Shown in pieces: positions 24,308 to 37,354 of a stretch of DNA of 64,000 nt. Origin of the DNA: Scalesia atractyloides (Eukaryota > Streptophyta > Magnoliopsida > Asterales > Asteraceae); assembly GCA_947069175.1 (NCBI GenBank), contig CAMTDV010000013.1, positions 28,337,857 through 28,401,856 on the forward strand, given 5' to 3'. Positions within the stretch are counted from its first letter, which is position 1. Each line of letters starts with the position of its first letter. Below the pieces are notes generated by a model, which searched no databases, was not told the DNA's origin, and saw only the letters and a program-made list of their open reading frames with translations. The translations under genes were made by a program, and so were the position numbers.

Positions 24308-25106
24308 ATTGGTATCAGAGCCTGCTGTTCAAATACAGGCTCCGGGTATTGCTGATTGAAGAATTTTTTGAAGTGTGTTGCTGTTGTTTGGATCGTTTTC
24401 TGTTCTGGATCACTATTCATCGCGGAAGGGGTACTGTTCCGAAGAACTCGAAGAAGGTTTGAAGAATTCAGATCTGGTACTGTTCCAGACTCCGAAGAAC
24501 ACGAAGAAGGTTCTCACATTTGGATCAACCACTGTTCCGGATTCCGAAGAACACGAAGGTGATCATCCATCTCGGATTGATCCCGGACTGTTGCTCAATC
24601 CGGATTGCAATCCGAGTTACTGTTACGGTTTTGAATTCCTTGGATCTCAAAATTCAGTTGCAGGAAAAACGGGTTTACTGTTACGGATAAGGATAACTAT
24701 TCCAGATTCATTAGATAAGACAAGCATTCCGGACTCTTCATTCCGGATTCTTGATTCCGGATTCACATTCAAAATTGGTTATTCCGGATCATACATCTCG
24801 GATTCTCCATTTTGGATTTGTAATTCGGTCTTCTCGTTTCGGGTTTTTCAAGTCGGGTTTTTCAAGTCGGATTCGCTATTTCGGATTCATTAATCCGGAT
24901 TCATCAATCCGGATCACCATCAATTCAGATAATCTTTCCGGATTTGACCATCATTGACTTCAGGATTGCCATTTCGGATTACATTCGGATTTCGGATTTG
25001 ACCATCATTGACTTCAGGATTGACCATTTCGGATTTAGTACTGTTCGTCTAAGAAACTTAAAATAAATTAATTTTAAATCGATCTGGTAATTTAATTAAT
25101 TCAATT
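24308..25106 (+). promoter_or_regulatory. Primer-binding site and motif-rich leader of Copia D
   Basis: ATTGGTATCAGAGCC at 24308-24322 matches the initiator Met tRNA primer site. From about 24420 to 25040 the leader is filled with variants of TTCCGGATTC, TTCGGATT and AATCCGGATT, about 18 by eye, several being perfect palindromes. A near-exact duplicate of about 35 bp (CGGATTTGACCATCATTGAC plus TTCAGGATTG) occurs near 24939 and 24994. Noncoding despite long open stretches: those frames only reflect the repeated motif. Confidence 0.8.
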
Positions 25107-26680
25107 ATGATGGCTGGATTCATGACCGCACAAGATCATGCCACTCTGGTTGCCCTGTAATCGGAAACACTGGCCCTCCATCAAGAGCTGGATCAAGTTA
25201 TTGGCACTTCCACCAAAGTGCCACGTTTATTGTATGGGGATGAATACTACGAGTGGAAGTTCAGTTTTGAACAGTACTGCAAGGCTAAAGAGCCCGGTGT
25301 GTGGAGATGCATCATGAATGGTCCAAGAACCATAGTTTACATAACAGAGCAAGATCCAGACACGAAAATTCCCAAGCCCATGTACCTATGGACTCCAGAG
25401 GATATCAAGATAATAGAGGAAGATGAGAAGGATTTGGCAACTTTGACCATGGCCCTTGGACCTGATAACTCTATCGCGGTTAGAAACTGTAAGACCGCAA
25501 AGGTGGTTTGTAGTGAGCTGCAAAATCAATACGAGGGAAATGCGAAAACGAAGGCAATCAGGGTGAATCAGCTGAATCAGCAGTTCAGCTCGTTAAATCA
25601 CATCTATGGGGAAACTATCGAAAACCAGATACGTCGCTATGTCAAGCTAGTTTCCCAAATGATTTCAGCTGAGATCACCCTCACCAACAGTGCCATGAAC
25701 ATACAGTTATTAAATTCACTGCCCAAGAGTTGGGATGCAGATGTGGGCATGATCAAAAAGACCAAGAACTTGAATGATGTCACTCTCACTGAGATGATTG
25801 CTACTATCAAATCATGTGAGATTGACAACAAGCAGAGGGAAATCAACCATCAAAGCAGTTTGATGGCTGTAGGGATGAAAGGCAGAATGCGGCTTTAATG
25901 TCACAAAATCTCATTTATAGTGCTCTGCAAGGAAATACACAAGCACCGGGTGGATCAAACGTGGTTTATAGTCCTATATACCATGCCTCAGAACACTCAG
26001 TACGTGTATGGTCTTCAATCTCAGAATCCCACAATGGCTTCAGCTGCTCAAGTTCACACATGGTACCTTGCTCAGTATCCCAACATGGTATTCAGTCCTT
26101 CAATTCCACAAACCGTGCAACAAGGCAACACTCCTCAAGCTGCTGCACAAGCGCCTGCAACTGCTCAACCGGCGTCCAACTCTGCGTTTCTCACTAAAGA
26201 AAACGAGGAGAAACTGGCTATTGCAGCATCAATGATCAAAATTAAACGCCTTCCTGGCAGGTGATCTGACCCCTCCATCTATTCTTCCAACCGAAGTTGA
26301 TCAGATCATGGAGGAGGACCTGACGAGATCGATGTTTCTTGGAATTTAGCAATGGCTGCTTTTCGGGTCAACAAGTTTCAGAAGAAATATGGAAGGTAAC
26401 CCTTGTCAAATTTGAAGACTGGTCTCACCAAGGACAAACTTAGATGTTACCGATGTCACGAACTAGGACACTTCGCCAAGGAATGCAAGAAGCCATCGTC
26501 AGGGTATGTATCATCCAGGGTCGTTGATATACAGAGCAGTGATAGACAGCTGGTTCCCGTCTCTCCTTCCAAGTCAACTACGAGTCCATCAAGTAGCTCG
26601 GGCGGGAAGTCAACAGCATTGGTGCTCCACAGCATGAAGGTTTCAACTGGGCAGATGCTGCAGCTCAAATGGAAATATTG
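25107..26680 (+). pseudogene. Copia D gag, N-terminal (UBN2-type) part and first zinc knuckle
   Basis: The frame opens with ATG at 25107, meets a stop near 25158, then runs open from 25218 to 25898 (RLLYGDEYYEWKFSFEQYC, LLNSLPKSWDADVGMIKK), the UBN2-type structural protein of plant Copia elements that forms the virus-like particle. A Gln/Ala-rich linker follows. A CCHC knuckle (CYRCHELGHFAKECKK, about 26446-26493) would bind genomic RNA. Frameshifts near 25900 and 26260-26400 separate the parts. The similarity is to family layout; I did not align to a database. Confidence 0.8.
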
Positions 26681-28958
26681 AATCTATCCAAGAACAACAA
26701 CCACTGCATGATGGCGCAGACAACTGAGACGCCCAATCTTTCGGAAACGGTAAATCGAATTCTCTGTTCTGATAGTTGTCGTTTTAAATTATCACAAATG
26801 CGCGCCCACAATTCAACTCTAGTGGCTGAATATCAACAAGCTGCGTTGCAGAACATCGCCCTTAAACATAAGAACAAGCTTCTTATGGAGAAGGTAGAAG
26901 CTCAGAAACAGGATGTAGCTCAGCTAAAGCTAGACTTGAACCAACAGCAATGTTGGGTCTACGACTACAAGCTAAAACTAGCTGAAAAAGACGTAGAACT
27001 TCAAGCAGCCTTAGCCAAGCTGAATTCCTTGACAAGGAAGCTTCACGAAAATGAAATAAACATTAAAAAATTTGAAATTTCCAGTAAACTTGTCAAGGAC
27101 TTATGTGACCTCCAGCTTAACTATCAAAAGAATTTTACCAAAGGCATTGGGTATAATAGGGCGCCTCCACCATATAATCATAACTATACTAGAATGCCTG
27201 AATCTGAAGTAGAGGTAGAAAATGCGGAAAAAATGATGTATGGTAAACCTTCAATTAGTTATCCAAACCATGGACGCCCTATTACCCAAAGTTCTCCAAA
27301 CCCACTGAACTCAAGAGGGATGATGTCTTTGTGGCTTCTACACCACTTTCTCATGAAACTGGTAATCATCCCTCTGGAAGTACAGATGGCTTGGAGAAAG
27401 AAGTGCCTGAGGCAGAAACATCCACATCCTCCACCAAATCTAACGGAAAAGAATCTTCTGATACTCAAACTGAATTCGGGGAACAATACTAATGTGTCTA
27501 ACTCATGTGTAGAAGAAATTTTAGTTGAGGATATCATAGAGGGTGATCAAGAGGAATGTCTGAATACAAATTCAGACAATTCAGCTACTGATTTGCATTT
27601 TATAAGCCTGCTTTTGACATTTTAAATCAATTTCTTGCTGAACAATTTACATGCTCAAACAGTGTTGGTTATGTTGAGAATTTAGACAGTTTTAATTCTG
27701 GTTTTTCATCAAATACCGATGTTTTGAATGATGCTGATGACTATAATAACGCGTGTGATGAGAAAATGCATTCAGCTGCAGGTTCTGCATCAACATAAGA
27801 TTCGGTTTCATCAGTTTCAACTGAGGATGCCGAAAGTTCTTCTCTAGAGGCTGCATCTGTTGATGCATCTCCTAGGGTCGACAGTGTGAAAGCAGACCAA
27901 CCAACCGATTCTGTAAAAGTTAATACTGACATAACTCTAGAAGACTCGGGCGACTCAACACAAGGGACTGATTCTGAAATAACAGAAGATGAACACACTT
28001 TTCCTCATGATTCAAATGAAAATCTTAAAACTGATTCTGAATCGGAATCTCAAACTTTTCAAAATTGGGAGATTCCACACTCATCTTCTGAAATCTCAGA
28101 ACAGGATGTCCCTGTAGAGCCACTCGTGTCCTCCACAGAATCTGTCAAGAAGTGTGATTTGAAGAGTAAGACCAAGAAGCGGAGAACACGCCGATCTAAA
28201 AAGAAGAAAACAAAACAGGCGTCTTCAAAAACTGAAACGTCAACTGCTGGGTCTCCTCATCAAACTGAGGAATTAAGTCTGCATTCGCAAACTGAATCTG
28301 TTAGCAACCTGCTGAACAGATATCAGTTAAAATTTTGCCAAAATCTCCATGTTCAAAACCCTTGAATTCAAATCACAAAACTAACAAGTGTGCTGATGAT
28401 TGTGCGCAGGACACTGTCAAGACCAAGACCATGCATCAGCCGTCAGTACCCGCCAGCAAGAAACTGACAGACAAATTGCCCAGAATTTCCCAAGCTGAAC
28501 GGACTGTTTTCTTCCAGAAGAGGCAGACCTGTTTCAATTGTGGATCTCCCAGGCACATTGCTCGAAATTGTCAAAAGACCTTTACCTCATTCAAAACTTT
28601 GTATTCCAGACATCAGAAGACTATGCCTAATCGCCCACCTGAGGCTCAATTTGTGGCTAAGTCTTCTGATCAAGACTGGAACTTGGCAAAGAAACAATCT
28701 TTCAAACCCTTGAGAACTTCAGTTTCCCAGAATCCCTCTAGCACTCCAAGGATTGTGCAAAGGTCTGATTCAGTAACTTGGAGGCCTAAGTTAGTGGCCA
28801 AGACTCAGTCTGCTACCCCCATGTCTAATAAATCAAAAGCATCATCAACCTCATCCTCAACTAATTTAATCTTTCTGAGGTTACTTACGTTGATGCTAAT
28901 GGCAAGCCCAGATCTTCAATGGCCTGGGTTCCCGTTTCTAACTAAAACCTGTTGAAAT
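26681..28958 (+). pseudogene. Copia D gag, C-terminal coiled-coil part with second zinc knuckle
   Basis: 26681-27625 is largely helical and heptad-rich (LLMEKVEAQKQDVAQLKLDL, then KLAEKDVELQAALAKLNSL), a likely coiled coil. 27886-28365 is acidic and Ser/Thr-rich, ending in a basic stretch (KKRRTRRSKKKKTKQ). 28510-28560 holds a second CCHC motif (CFNCGSPRHIARNC). Sireviruses have unusually long gag with coiled coils, so this fits, but two well-separated knuckles are unusual. At least three frame breaks separate the pieces. Confidence 0.65.
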
Positions 28959-31000
28959 GTGCAGGAACAGCTCTGGCGCGCTCTTTTTAGACTATGGTAC
29001 ATTGATAGTGGTTGTTCCAGGCATATGATCGGAGACATCTCGCAATTGAATGACATTCAGTTTTTCGATGGCGGGTTTGTTTCCTTCGCAGGTGAGAAAC
29101 AGGGAGAATTACCATGAGAGGAACTGCTTGCAATGGAGCCCTCAACTTTAAGAATGTCAATTACGTACCGGAATTGAAGCACAGTCTGTTGAGTGTGTTT
29201 CAACTCTGCGATAATCATTTGGATGTTCTCCTCACCAAGAAAGGATGTTATGTGCTTAAACCCGGTATAATTATTCCAGATGGTTGGATTCGTCTTAAAG
29301 CTGCACGTAAAGGCAATGCGTATGTTATTGATATAAACCAGGCTCCTTCTGACAAGCTCACTTGCCTCTTTTTATCGACAGCCGAACATGACGCCATGCT
29401 ATGGCATTGCAGACTAGGTCACATCAACATGAAGAATTTAAATCGTCTTGAAAAAGGTTGTTTAGTCAGAGATCTACCAGTTCGTGACTTCATGCAGACC
29501 GAAAAGTGTGAATCATGCGCGCGTGGGAAACAACATCGACAGCCGCACAAATCTAAAGCCATTCCCTCCACTTCTCAAGTCTTAGAACTGCTACATATGG
29601 ATCTCTTCGGTCCAACAGACATATGCAGCATTGGTGGGAAGGCTTACTGTCTAGTTATTGTTGATGATTACTCTCGATTCACCTGGGTTTTCTTTCTCAC
29701 ACATAAAAGTGAAACCGCTGAGTTAGTCAAACAATTTGTCACGCTTATGGAAAACCAGACAGATTCTACGGTGAAGGTTATTCAGTGTGATAATGGGACA
29801 GAATTTAAGAATATTACCTTAAACTCTTTCTGCTCCTCCAAGGGAATCAACCGATAGTTCAGTGCAGCCAGAACCCCACAACAAAATGGGGTTGCAGAAC
29901 GCAGAAATTGCACACTCATTGAAGCTGCACGCACTATGCTGGTTGAATCCGAGCTACCTCTTATCTTCTAGGTAGAAGCAATCAATACTGCATGCTAAAT
30001 TCAGAATCATGCCCTGATCCATAAACGCCACATGAAGACTCCATACGAAGTGGTTGAAGGTCGCAAACCTTCGGTCAAGCATTTCCACAAATTCGGATGC
30101 CCTTGTGTTCTGCTCGTGGACGCTAAAGGAAAGTTTGAAGCACGCGGGGATCCTTGCATTTTCGTTGGCTATTCTCCAAATACGTCATATCGCATTTATA
30201 AAAAGATCAAGAAGATGGTAGTTGAAACCTACAATGTGGGTTTGCCGGAGGAAAAACCCAAGGACACACACATTGGTCCTGACTGGTTGTATGACTACTC
30301 CACATTGTTTAATCATGTTGATGTGTCTTCCAATGATCCTACAGGTAACAGTTCAATCTCTGCTCTTCCAACGGTGCCCATTTCATCTGAAGACGATGCT
30401 GATGCTGCCGAGCTACATGAGACTTTAAAGCAGCTGAGTGTGGATCCTCCTGGATTTAATGAAGTTGTCTCGTCTTCTTCCACCGTTTCGCATTCTCCAG
30501 AACCAACTATCATTTCGCCTGCTCAGACGGATCCTCCTGAAGTTGTGGTTTCTGATCCAGAGCCTTCTACAACACATGAAGCCCTTACTCCCGATGTTTT
30601 GGGTTCCTCTCTGTTTCCAAAGCCTACTCCACTCGACTGTTCGGTGGATTCCTCAGCACATACTTCTACTGGTGCCTCTGTTGAGGGGGAGACATCTGGA
30701 GTCACTTCAGCTAGTGTCACCAACTTTCAAACAGATGTTCTCGTTCCCGCTACACCAATATCGCAGCGTTTACAGCGTGATCACCCCGTTGAGAATATTA
30801 TTGGTCCTGTCAACGCTGTTGTTCGAACCCGCAGCCAATCTGGGGATATCATTACATGTCTCTATTCTTGCTTCATTTCCCAAATTGAACCTAAAAGTAT
30901 TGATGTTGTCTTGCAGGAACCAGGCTAGGTGGACGCCATGCACGAGGAAAGCTTGGTGTCTGGCAATTGGTGAAGCTGCCTAAGGAAAACATGCTCTTGG
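28959..31000 (+). pseudogene. Copia D protease and integrase
   Basis: Protease: the active-site neighbourhood YIDSGCSRHMIGD lies near 29000-29038 (DSG is the usual plant Copia form of the aspartic-protease triad). The integrase zinc-binding region follows (MLWHCRLGHIN... CESCARGKQH, about 29395-29530). The catalytic core then has LLHMDLFGP and VDDYSRFTWVFF, and CDNGTEF carries the second Asp (29787 onward). Integrase inserts the element cDNA. A stop near 29857 and another near 29970 break the core before its final Glu region. A Ser/Thr/Pro-rich linker runs from 30300 to 30850. Confidence 0.85.
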
Positions 31001-32420
31001 AACTCGTTGGTTTTTCACAACAAGCAGGATGACACTGGAGTTATCGTCCGAAATAAAGCTAGACTGGTGGTTCAGGGGTTTCGACAGATTGAAGGATTAG
31101 ATTATGATGAGGTCTATGCACCTGTCGTGCGTTTGGAGGCTATACGCATTTTATTGGCATATGCATCTTACATAGATTTTACTGTATATCAAATGGATGT
31201 CAAGACTGCGTTTCTATACGACTAAGGTGAAAGAAGAAATCTACGTGGCACAACCATCGGGCTTTACTGATCCTGACAAGCCAGATTATGCTTACAAACT
31301 AGACAAGGCTTTGTATGGGTTGCATCAAGTGCCTCGCGCATGGTACGCTACTCTTACAGAGAATCTGCTTGCTCATGATTACACACGGGGAACCATTGAT
31401 CAAACTCTGTTTATCAAACGCGTTGATAAGGTCATTATTCTCGTCCAAATCTACATTGATGATATTATATTTGGTTCCACCAATGATGGTTTGTGCCGCG
31501 AATTCGAAGAAATCATGAAGAAGAAATTTGAGATGAGCTCATTGGGGGAGATGACCATGTTTTTGGGACTTCAAGTTTGTCAGAGCCCACCGGGTATCTT
31601 CATCAAGGAAAATATGTCCATGACGTCTTGCCAAATTCAAGCTTAAGGATTCAAAGCCTATGGCTTCACCGATTGCAGAATGGCCTCTACTAAATGAAGA
31701 TGTTTGAAGGAACGCCTGTTAATCCGACTATGTATTGCTCCATGATTGGATCACTCATGTATCTCACTGCTAGCCGGCCAGATATCATGTTTGCCGTCTG
31801 CCAGTGTGCTCGTTATCAGGCTACTTCTAAACTTTCTCATTTACATGCTGTTAAACGAAATTTTAGGTACCTCAAAGGGGCTCCATCACTGGGCCTCTGG
31901 TATCCTAAATATTCTGAATTTGAACTATTTGCTTTCTCTGACAGTAATCTTGGAGGTACAGATAGGGACATGTGCTCAACCTCGGCTGGTTGCCAATTTC
32001 TGGGAGATCGCTTAATTTCATGGCAATGCAAGAAGCAACATACGGTTTTGCTTTCTACCGCAGAAGCAGAATATGTCGCAGCCTCTGCTTGCTGCTCCCA
32101 GGTTTTATGGATGCAACATCAGCTTGCGGATAACGGTTTGACTTATCTAAACACAACCATTTATTGTGATAATGATCCGCTATCCAAATAGTTAAAACCC
32201 CTGTTTTTCACTCCAAAACCAAGCACATAAATATTAAAGTTCATTTTATCCATGATTGCTATGAAAAGGGTTCGTAAAGCTTGAGCAAATCCACACTGAT
32301 GCAAATGTGGCGGATTTATTCATGAAACCCGTTAACGCGCGTTTTCAAGTGCTTGTGGATCTTCTCAAAATGATTCGGTTCTCTACCTAGGCATCCTCTG
32401 TCTTTGTGTTTTGTTTACTA
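31001..32420 (+). pseudogene. Copia D reverse transcriptase and RNase H
   Basis: Reverse transcriptase: ARLVVQGFRQIEGLDYDEVY, YQMDVKTAFLYD, LDKALYGLHQVPRAWY and the catalytic YIDDIIFGS (31453-31479) are all readable. RNase H: FAFSDSNLGG, TSAGCQFLGDRLISW and STAEAEYVA show the expected acidic residues. Frame breaks lie near 31000, 31225, 31640-31690 and 32190. The catalytic YIDD is intact but the polyprotein is not. Confidence 0.9.
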
Positions 32421-34231
32421 TTCTTATTTTCTTTTCATTGCTTCATAAATTTGTTCATATGTATGCACAAATTTAGGGGGAGAGATCTTAAAAAAAGGTT
32501 TTTGCAAGGATAGGGAAATGAAATACTTTTTCGTGATAAAATGGTTGACTAACACATGTAAGGTGTCGAAGCGGGAAAAGATTTGGATCGAAAGTGATGT
32601 GTAGGTAGGTCTAAAACTCAACCGGATGGGGAAAGTCAAATGATATAAACATAACGAACTATGTACTCAGTGGGTCACTTACTATAGGCGTATGATTTCA
32701 TGGTCTTAAATCTTGCGTTGATAGATAGCCAACATCTGAGGTTTCGGGTCTTTATGCTGTTGAGTCATCCAGGGATATCTTGGCTGCCCTTCTGTTGCAT
32801 CCAGATTATATGCAGACCTAGGCACAGTCAGGATATCTTTGTAAAAGAGCAAAATGGAAAGGCCAAAACCTAAAAGAACAAAAGTTTCTTCATAAGCTCT
32901 TACTTACCACATAAGGTATTTGCCCTCGTCAGTCAGTATTGGTCTCTCTGCTGTACGGAAGTACTGACATGTTCACCAATAGCCTGATGGTGTAAAATGT
33001 AAAGGATGACCACAGTATACTCACCTGCTACAATGAATTGTTGTGCTTACCTTGATCGCGGGGTATGTCATGGTATGGGACACACGAGTATCATAGTATA
33101 ATACTACCTTAAGCGTATAATAATGTCTGAACTACAAGGGTTGAGTTTTAGATTTAAATGGACAAGTATATTGACAATTCTTAGACCAATTGAACCTGCT
33201 CATACTGAAAAATGTTCCTTAGTTAGCTTTTGAAACGATTTGATCCCTTAGCAAGGCTGTATTAAATATTTATGTCTTGTCTTAAATAGTTCTTCTTTGT
33301 AAAATGTTAAAAGGTGGTTGGATGCTTGGTTAGTCTACTTGATGAATTTTGGTGAGATGGTTTCTGTCAAGAGATATTGGACTGGCTCGGTGTGCTTTGG
33401 GATTTCAGCCAGTCTAATAAAATTGGTTAAAAGTCTTAAAATTAGAAACCTAGTTTACTATTCCAGATTGGGCTTCTCTATGCTTAAAGGTTACTGTTCC
33501 GTATTGGGCTTTTCCAGAAAGGTCCATTTGGACTTTTCCGGATAGGCCCACTGTGTTACTGTTCTGGATTGGGCCTGTCACAAGCCCAATCCGGATTCAA
33601 AATCATAGGCCCAAGCCCATTTCGGAAGTATATAGGTATCTCTTATCTCCCATTTCGGATTATTCACATGTTCCGAAATCAAATTTCCTCTCTGATTTTC
33701 TCTATTCGAATTGTGCATCTCGGATAATTCATTCCGGAATAGGTATAACTTCATTAAACATATGAATTCCGGATGAATATTATTAATATTTAATGCATTA
33801 CGGATTGTATCTCGAATTGATCTTCAAAGTCTTAGGCATTTCGGATTTCATTCCGGATTGGTATTCGTCCGAAATGATGAACTCGGATTTCATCTCGGAT
33901 TGAATCTTCATCCGGAATGATAATCCATCCGAGATACTATTGGTAATCCGGATTGCAGTTTTGTTCGAACTGTTTGACCTCCTTCTAGTCCGGATTGATA
34001 AAAGGGTTCATCCGGATTAACTTTGAACTGTCAATAATCCGGATTTGAGGTTTTGAACCTTTCATCCGGATTGAACCTTTTTCAACTGTTGAACCCTATA
34101 ATTAACTTGAACTCTTGTTAATTTGAACCTTGACATCTAATTGACCTACCCAGTTAGTTTTAACCGCCATACTGGTAAACTACGTTAACTTCTTTAGTTG
34201 GGATTTAACTGGGTTGATGTTTTTGACAGAT
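32421..34231 (+). promoter_or_regulatory. Copia D inter-frame noncoding region with palindromic motif cluster
   Basis: About 1.8 kb without coding character between RNase H and the extra frame. The second half (33440-34080) carries about 17 copies by eye of the same TCCGGATT family as the 5' leader (for example AATCCGGATT near 33588, 33948, 34010, 34036 and 34065). Placement suggests control of the downstream frame or of packaging; function is not shown. Confidence 0.65.
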
Positions 34232-36913
34232 ATGGTTGAAGAAGCGTTTGATGCAGTGATGCTGGTTGAGGAGCAATTCCACAACCAAGCGGGGTATCTT
34301 TTAGATCCGCCAGCAAAGTTCTTCCAGGAATTTTAGTCTATGATTGTGGGGCTCAACTCGTGCAAGATTGCATATGCCCTCCGAGCTAACCCGGTTATCT
34401 ACAAAGATCTAGTACATTCGTTCTGGAAAAGAACACGATTTCAGCCAAGAGGTGAAGATGGAAGACCGTTTATCCATTCACATATACAGGGTAAAGAGAT
34501 AGTGGTTAACGAGACATGTGTGAGAGAGGTGTTGCAGATTGCGGATACTTTTAATGATCCGACCATCTACGCTAAAGAGAAGGTGCTTTCTGTGCTGATG
34601 GAGATGGGATATGAGGGTTCGTATCCACCACTACTGAAGAAAATGTTTCCAGCTTATTGGCGGTTGCTTGTCCACATGTTCATGCAGTGTGTGTCGGAGA
34701 ACAAAGGCGGTCTGGATCAGCCAAATCAAGCCCAGACATCTGCTATAGTTTCGTTGGTTATGGACTGGAAGTATAACTATTCTAGTTATATCTTCGACAA
34801 CATGAAGAAAATTCTAGAGTAGTCCAAGAAGCGAATGTTTCTTTTGTACCCGCGCTTCGTACAGCTAATTCTAGATGCCCGTTACCCTGATTTGGCAAAG
34901 GATGCGACAGACGCCAACTTGCTTAATATGAAGCCGATGGGGCCTACTATTTTTAGTACAATGAAAAAGAACCGCTCTACGTCTAAGGCAATGTTTGTGG
35001 GTCGTTTTGCTTTGAAGAAGTTCGGGAAGTTCTCTGAAGTTGTTGGTTTGGATATTCCACCACCTCCTCCACCTCCAGTTAATGCTATAGTGGCCGAAGA
35101 ACACGATATTCCTGCCAAAGAGAACGAGATAGAGATAGAGGACTTAATTACTGATACGAAGTTGATGTTGGGCAAGCCTTTCTTGACGATCTCGCAGAAT
35201 TCAACGCCACTTTGACTCCCGTTTTACCAGAGATATCATCAGAGAATTTAGAGGCTTTGATTGCTCACTTGAGAGATATTCAGGAGAAACAAGGTGATCC
35301 TCCACTCGATATTCCATTTATTGCTGCACCGACTGCTCAGGTTAAAAAAGATGAAGAAGATGAGGTGCCATTGATCAAAAGGAGAAGAACCGAGCCGACC
35401 ATTCCATCCAGTGAACCTGAAGCTCCCGTTGTTTTCACTATTGCTGAATCCGAGTTGATCACTTCTACCGTTGCTGAGTCTACAGTTACTGAATCTATTG
35501 CTCATACTTTGATGCTTGACACACCTGTTGTATCTGCACAGCCAACCGTTCCTGTTATTACACAGTCTACTGTTGTGTTTATTCCTGCTGAAACGGTTGA
35601 TGGAGTTTGGAGGCAGCTCATCAGGTGCTGGTGGTTCTGAAGCAGGTCGTAGTGGAGTTGGTCGTACTGATGATGTTGCTGAAGATTATTTGCGCAGATC
35701 AGAGAAAAGGGCATTCGAATTCGGAGGAGTGGATAGTGACGATGATGATACGGAGGTTGACGTAGTGGATTTAAAGAAAATGGTGGTGGTTTTGGAACAA
35801 GAGGTTATTCCGAAGGACGCTCAAATTGCCTCTCTGCAGAATCGTTTAGACGTCAGAGATCAGACTATTGATCAGCTGCAAGGAGATGTCACAATGCTTA
35901 TAACTCTGGTTTTTTATTTGAAGGGCAAGCTGGAAAACAAATTCGGAAGGGAATTCAGTGATCCTACAGATGACCCGATGAACATTGAGACCATGCATCG
36001 TGCGGCGCAACAGTGAATGGCTGAGGAAACTGAGGAACAAAGATTGGGAGCTGAGCAGTTGGCAGCTGAATGCCAAGCTGGTCTGGATGATTATATGAGC
36101 GATCCACGCAGGAAGTTTACTGTTAGTCGATTAAGTGCCACTGATCAGAAGAAGAAGCAAATGGTTTTAATGAAGAATGTCAATGTGAATCCGCTTGATG
36201 AGAACTTCCAGCTTAAGGATCAAACAAATCAGTCGGAGAGATATATGATGGAGTTAGGGTCGAGCTACTACAGTAAAGTGGGAAACAAGTCCAGGGTGCT
36301 CAGTTGGATGTACGACCACATCAAAAATATGTGGATTATCGTGCGTCAGGATGGAACACGTGAATATTATTCCAAGGAGTCGCAATTCAAGACGTGGACT
36401 AAAGTGGCTTTGACTGATCTATTGAGAGCTCCGTACAATGATGATGACACTACCGAACGTGGACCCGGGTGGAGATTCTTGAAGAAGCTTGAACGTGAGG
36501 TTAAGAGTGGATTCAAGACTATGAAGACTGTTGAACCATATTTGAGATCGGCTAAAGGAGTTCGTGATGTACACACTGGCAAGAGATTCAAATCAGTGAT
36601 GTGGCCGCCGACCGACAAAGAATTAGTTATTCCAGTTGCAGCTACGTTTCCTCGGGGAATTCTCAAGAACTTCAATTTTTGGCTATATGACCCTAAGGTC
36701 GGGAGCGTGGTGATAGTGACAAATGAGAAAGCGTTCAGAGTTAACGATGTGGTAGATTTGGCAAGCTTTCATGACGAAGACTTGCAGGTTCTTGCGTCAC
36801 ATCAAATTCGAACTGCTGAGCTGTATGAGGTTTGTGCAAAGGATTGGACTGCTGCGGTTGTTGGAATCATAGTTGGAAGACTCGGTGTGGATGCTCAACC
36901 AAAAGACCAATGA
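34232..36913 (+). pseudogene. Copia D extra frame after RNase H (about 890 codons)
   Basis: ATG at 34232 (MVEEAFDAVMLVEEQFH). In-frame stops near 34334, 34820 and 36014, and frame changes near 35205 and 35600, otherwise continuous to TGA at 36913. Parts in order: an N-terminal globular helical domain (ALRANPVIYKDLVHSFWKR, ... LLYPRFVQLILDARYPD); a Pro run (PPPPPPP near 35060); an acidic linker with a basic patch (KRRRTEP); a Gly/Ser patch; a clear coiled coil (LKKMVVVLEQEVIPKDAQIA, SLQNRLDVRDQTIDQLQGDV); and a C-terminal globular domain of about 300 residues with many Trp. No signal peptide or transmembrane helix is evident, arguing against an envelope protein. Similar extra frames occur in composite Copia elements; the role is unknown. 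Confidence 0.7.
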
Positions 36914-36931
36914 AGTAAACCTAAGGGAGAT

Positions 36932-37236
36932 TGTTGGGCTTGGATTGTTAAAGGTTTCCTCATTAGGGATTTATTTGGGCTTTAGGGGTTTTGTGGGCTT
37001 CCTAGTGCCTAATGGGCCTAGGGTTGTAATTATGGGCTTAATAGTACTTATAAATAGAGATGCTAGGTCATTGAGAAGGGGTAAGAGAGTTGTTATCAAA
37101 TAACTTGTATCATACATCTTTTGGTGTATGCAAGTTAGAGTTATTCAAAGTTATTCAAGTTGTTCTTCTTCCTAATCATAATTTCCGCTACTGATTAGGT
37201 TAGTGATACCTGTTTGATCCGTTTACGGGACTTACA
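36932..37236 (+). repeat. 3' LTR of Copia D
   Basis: 305 bp, preceded by polypurine tract CTAAGGGAGAT. About 9 substitutions and no indels relative to the 5' LTR (counted by eye). Confidence 0.95.
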
Positions 37237-37354
37237 TAACTAATATATGGAACGTAATTAAAATAATAACCAATAAATAATAATAATAATAAGTAAATTA
37301 ATATAAACCTTAATAATAAAATAAAACAAAAAATAAAAAAAAGTTCAAAAGGAG

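Larger units (their letters stand above)
24003..37236 (+). mobile_element. Element D: large Ty1/Copia element with extra 3' frame (Sirevirus-like), 13.2 kb
   Basis: LTRs of 305 bp at each end, 5-bp target duplication TAATT (23998-24002) and TAACT (37237-37241, one change). The next bases resume the interrupted LTR of C. Order is LTR, primer-binding site, motif-rich leader, gag with coiled coil and two CCHC knuckles, protease, integrase, reverse transcriptase, RNase H, long noncoding region, an extra frame of about 890 codons, polypurine tract, LTR. The extra frame and clustered palindromic motifs recall Sireviruses. The LTRs differ at about 9 of 305 positions (counted by eye), so it is the youngest datable insertion here, though its genes are broken. 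Confidence 0.92.

Noticed and set aside
24356..24957. Three overlapping plus-strand open frames in the leader of D
   Set aside because: They reflect the repetitive TCCGGATT motif, which lacks stops; protein text is low-complexity and has no family features.
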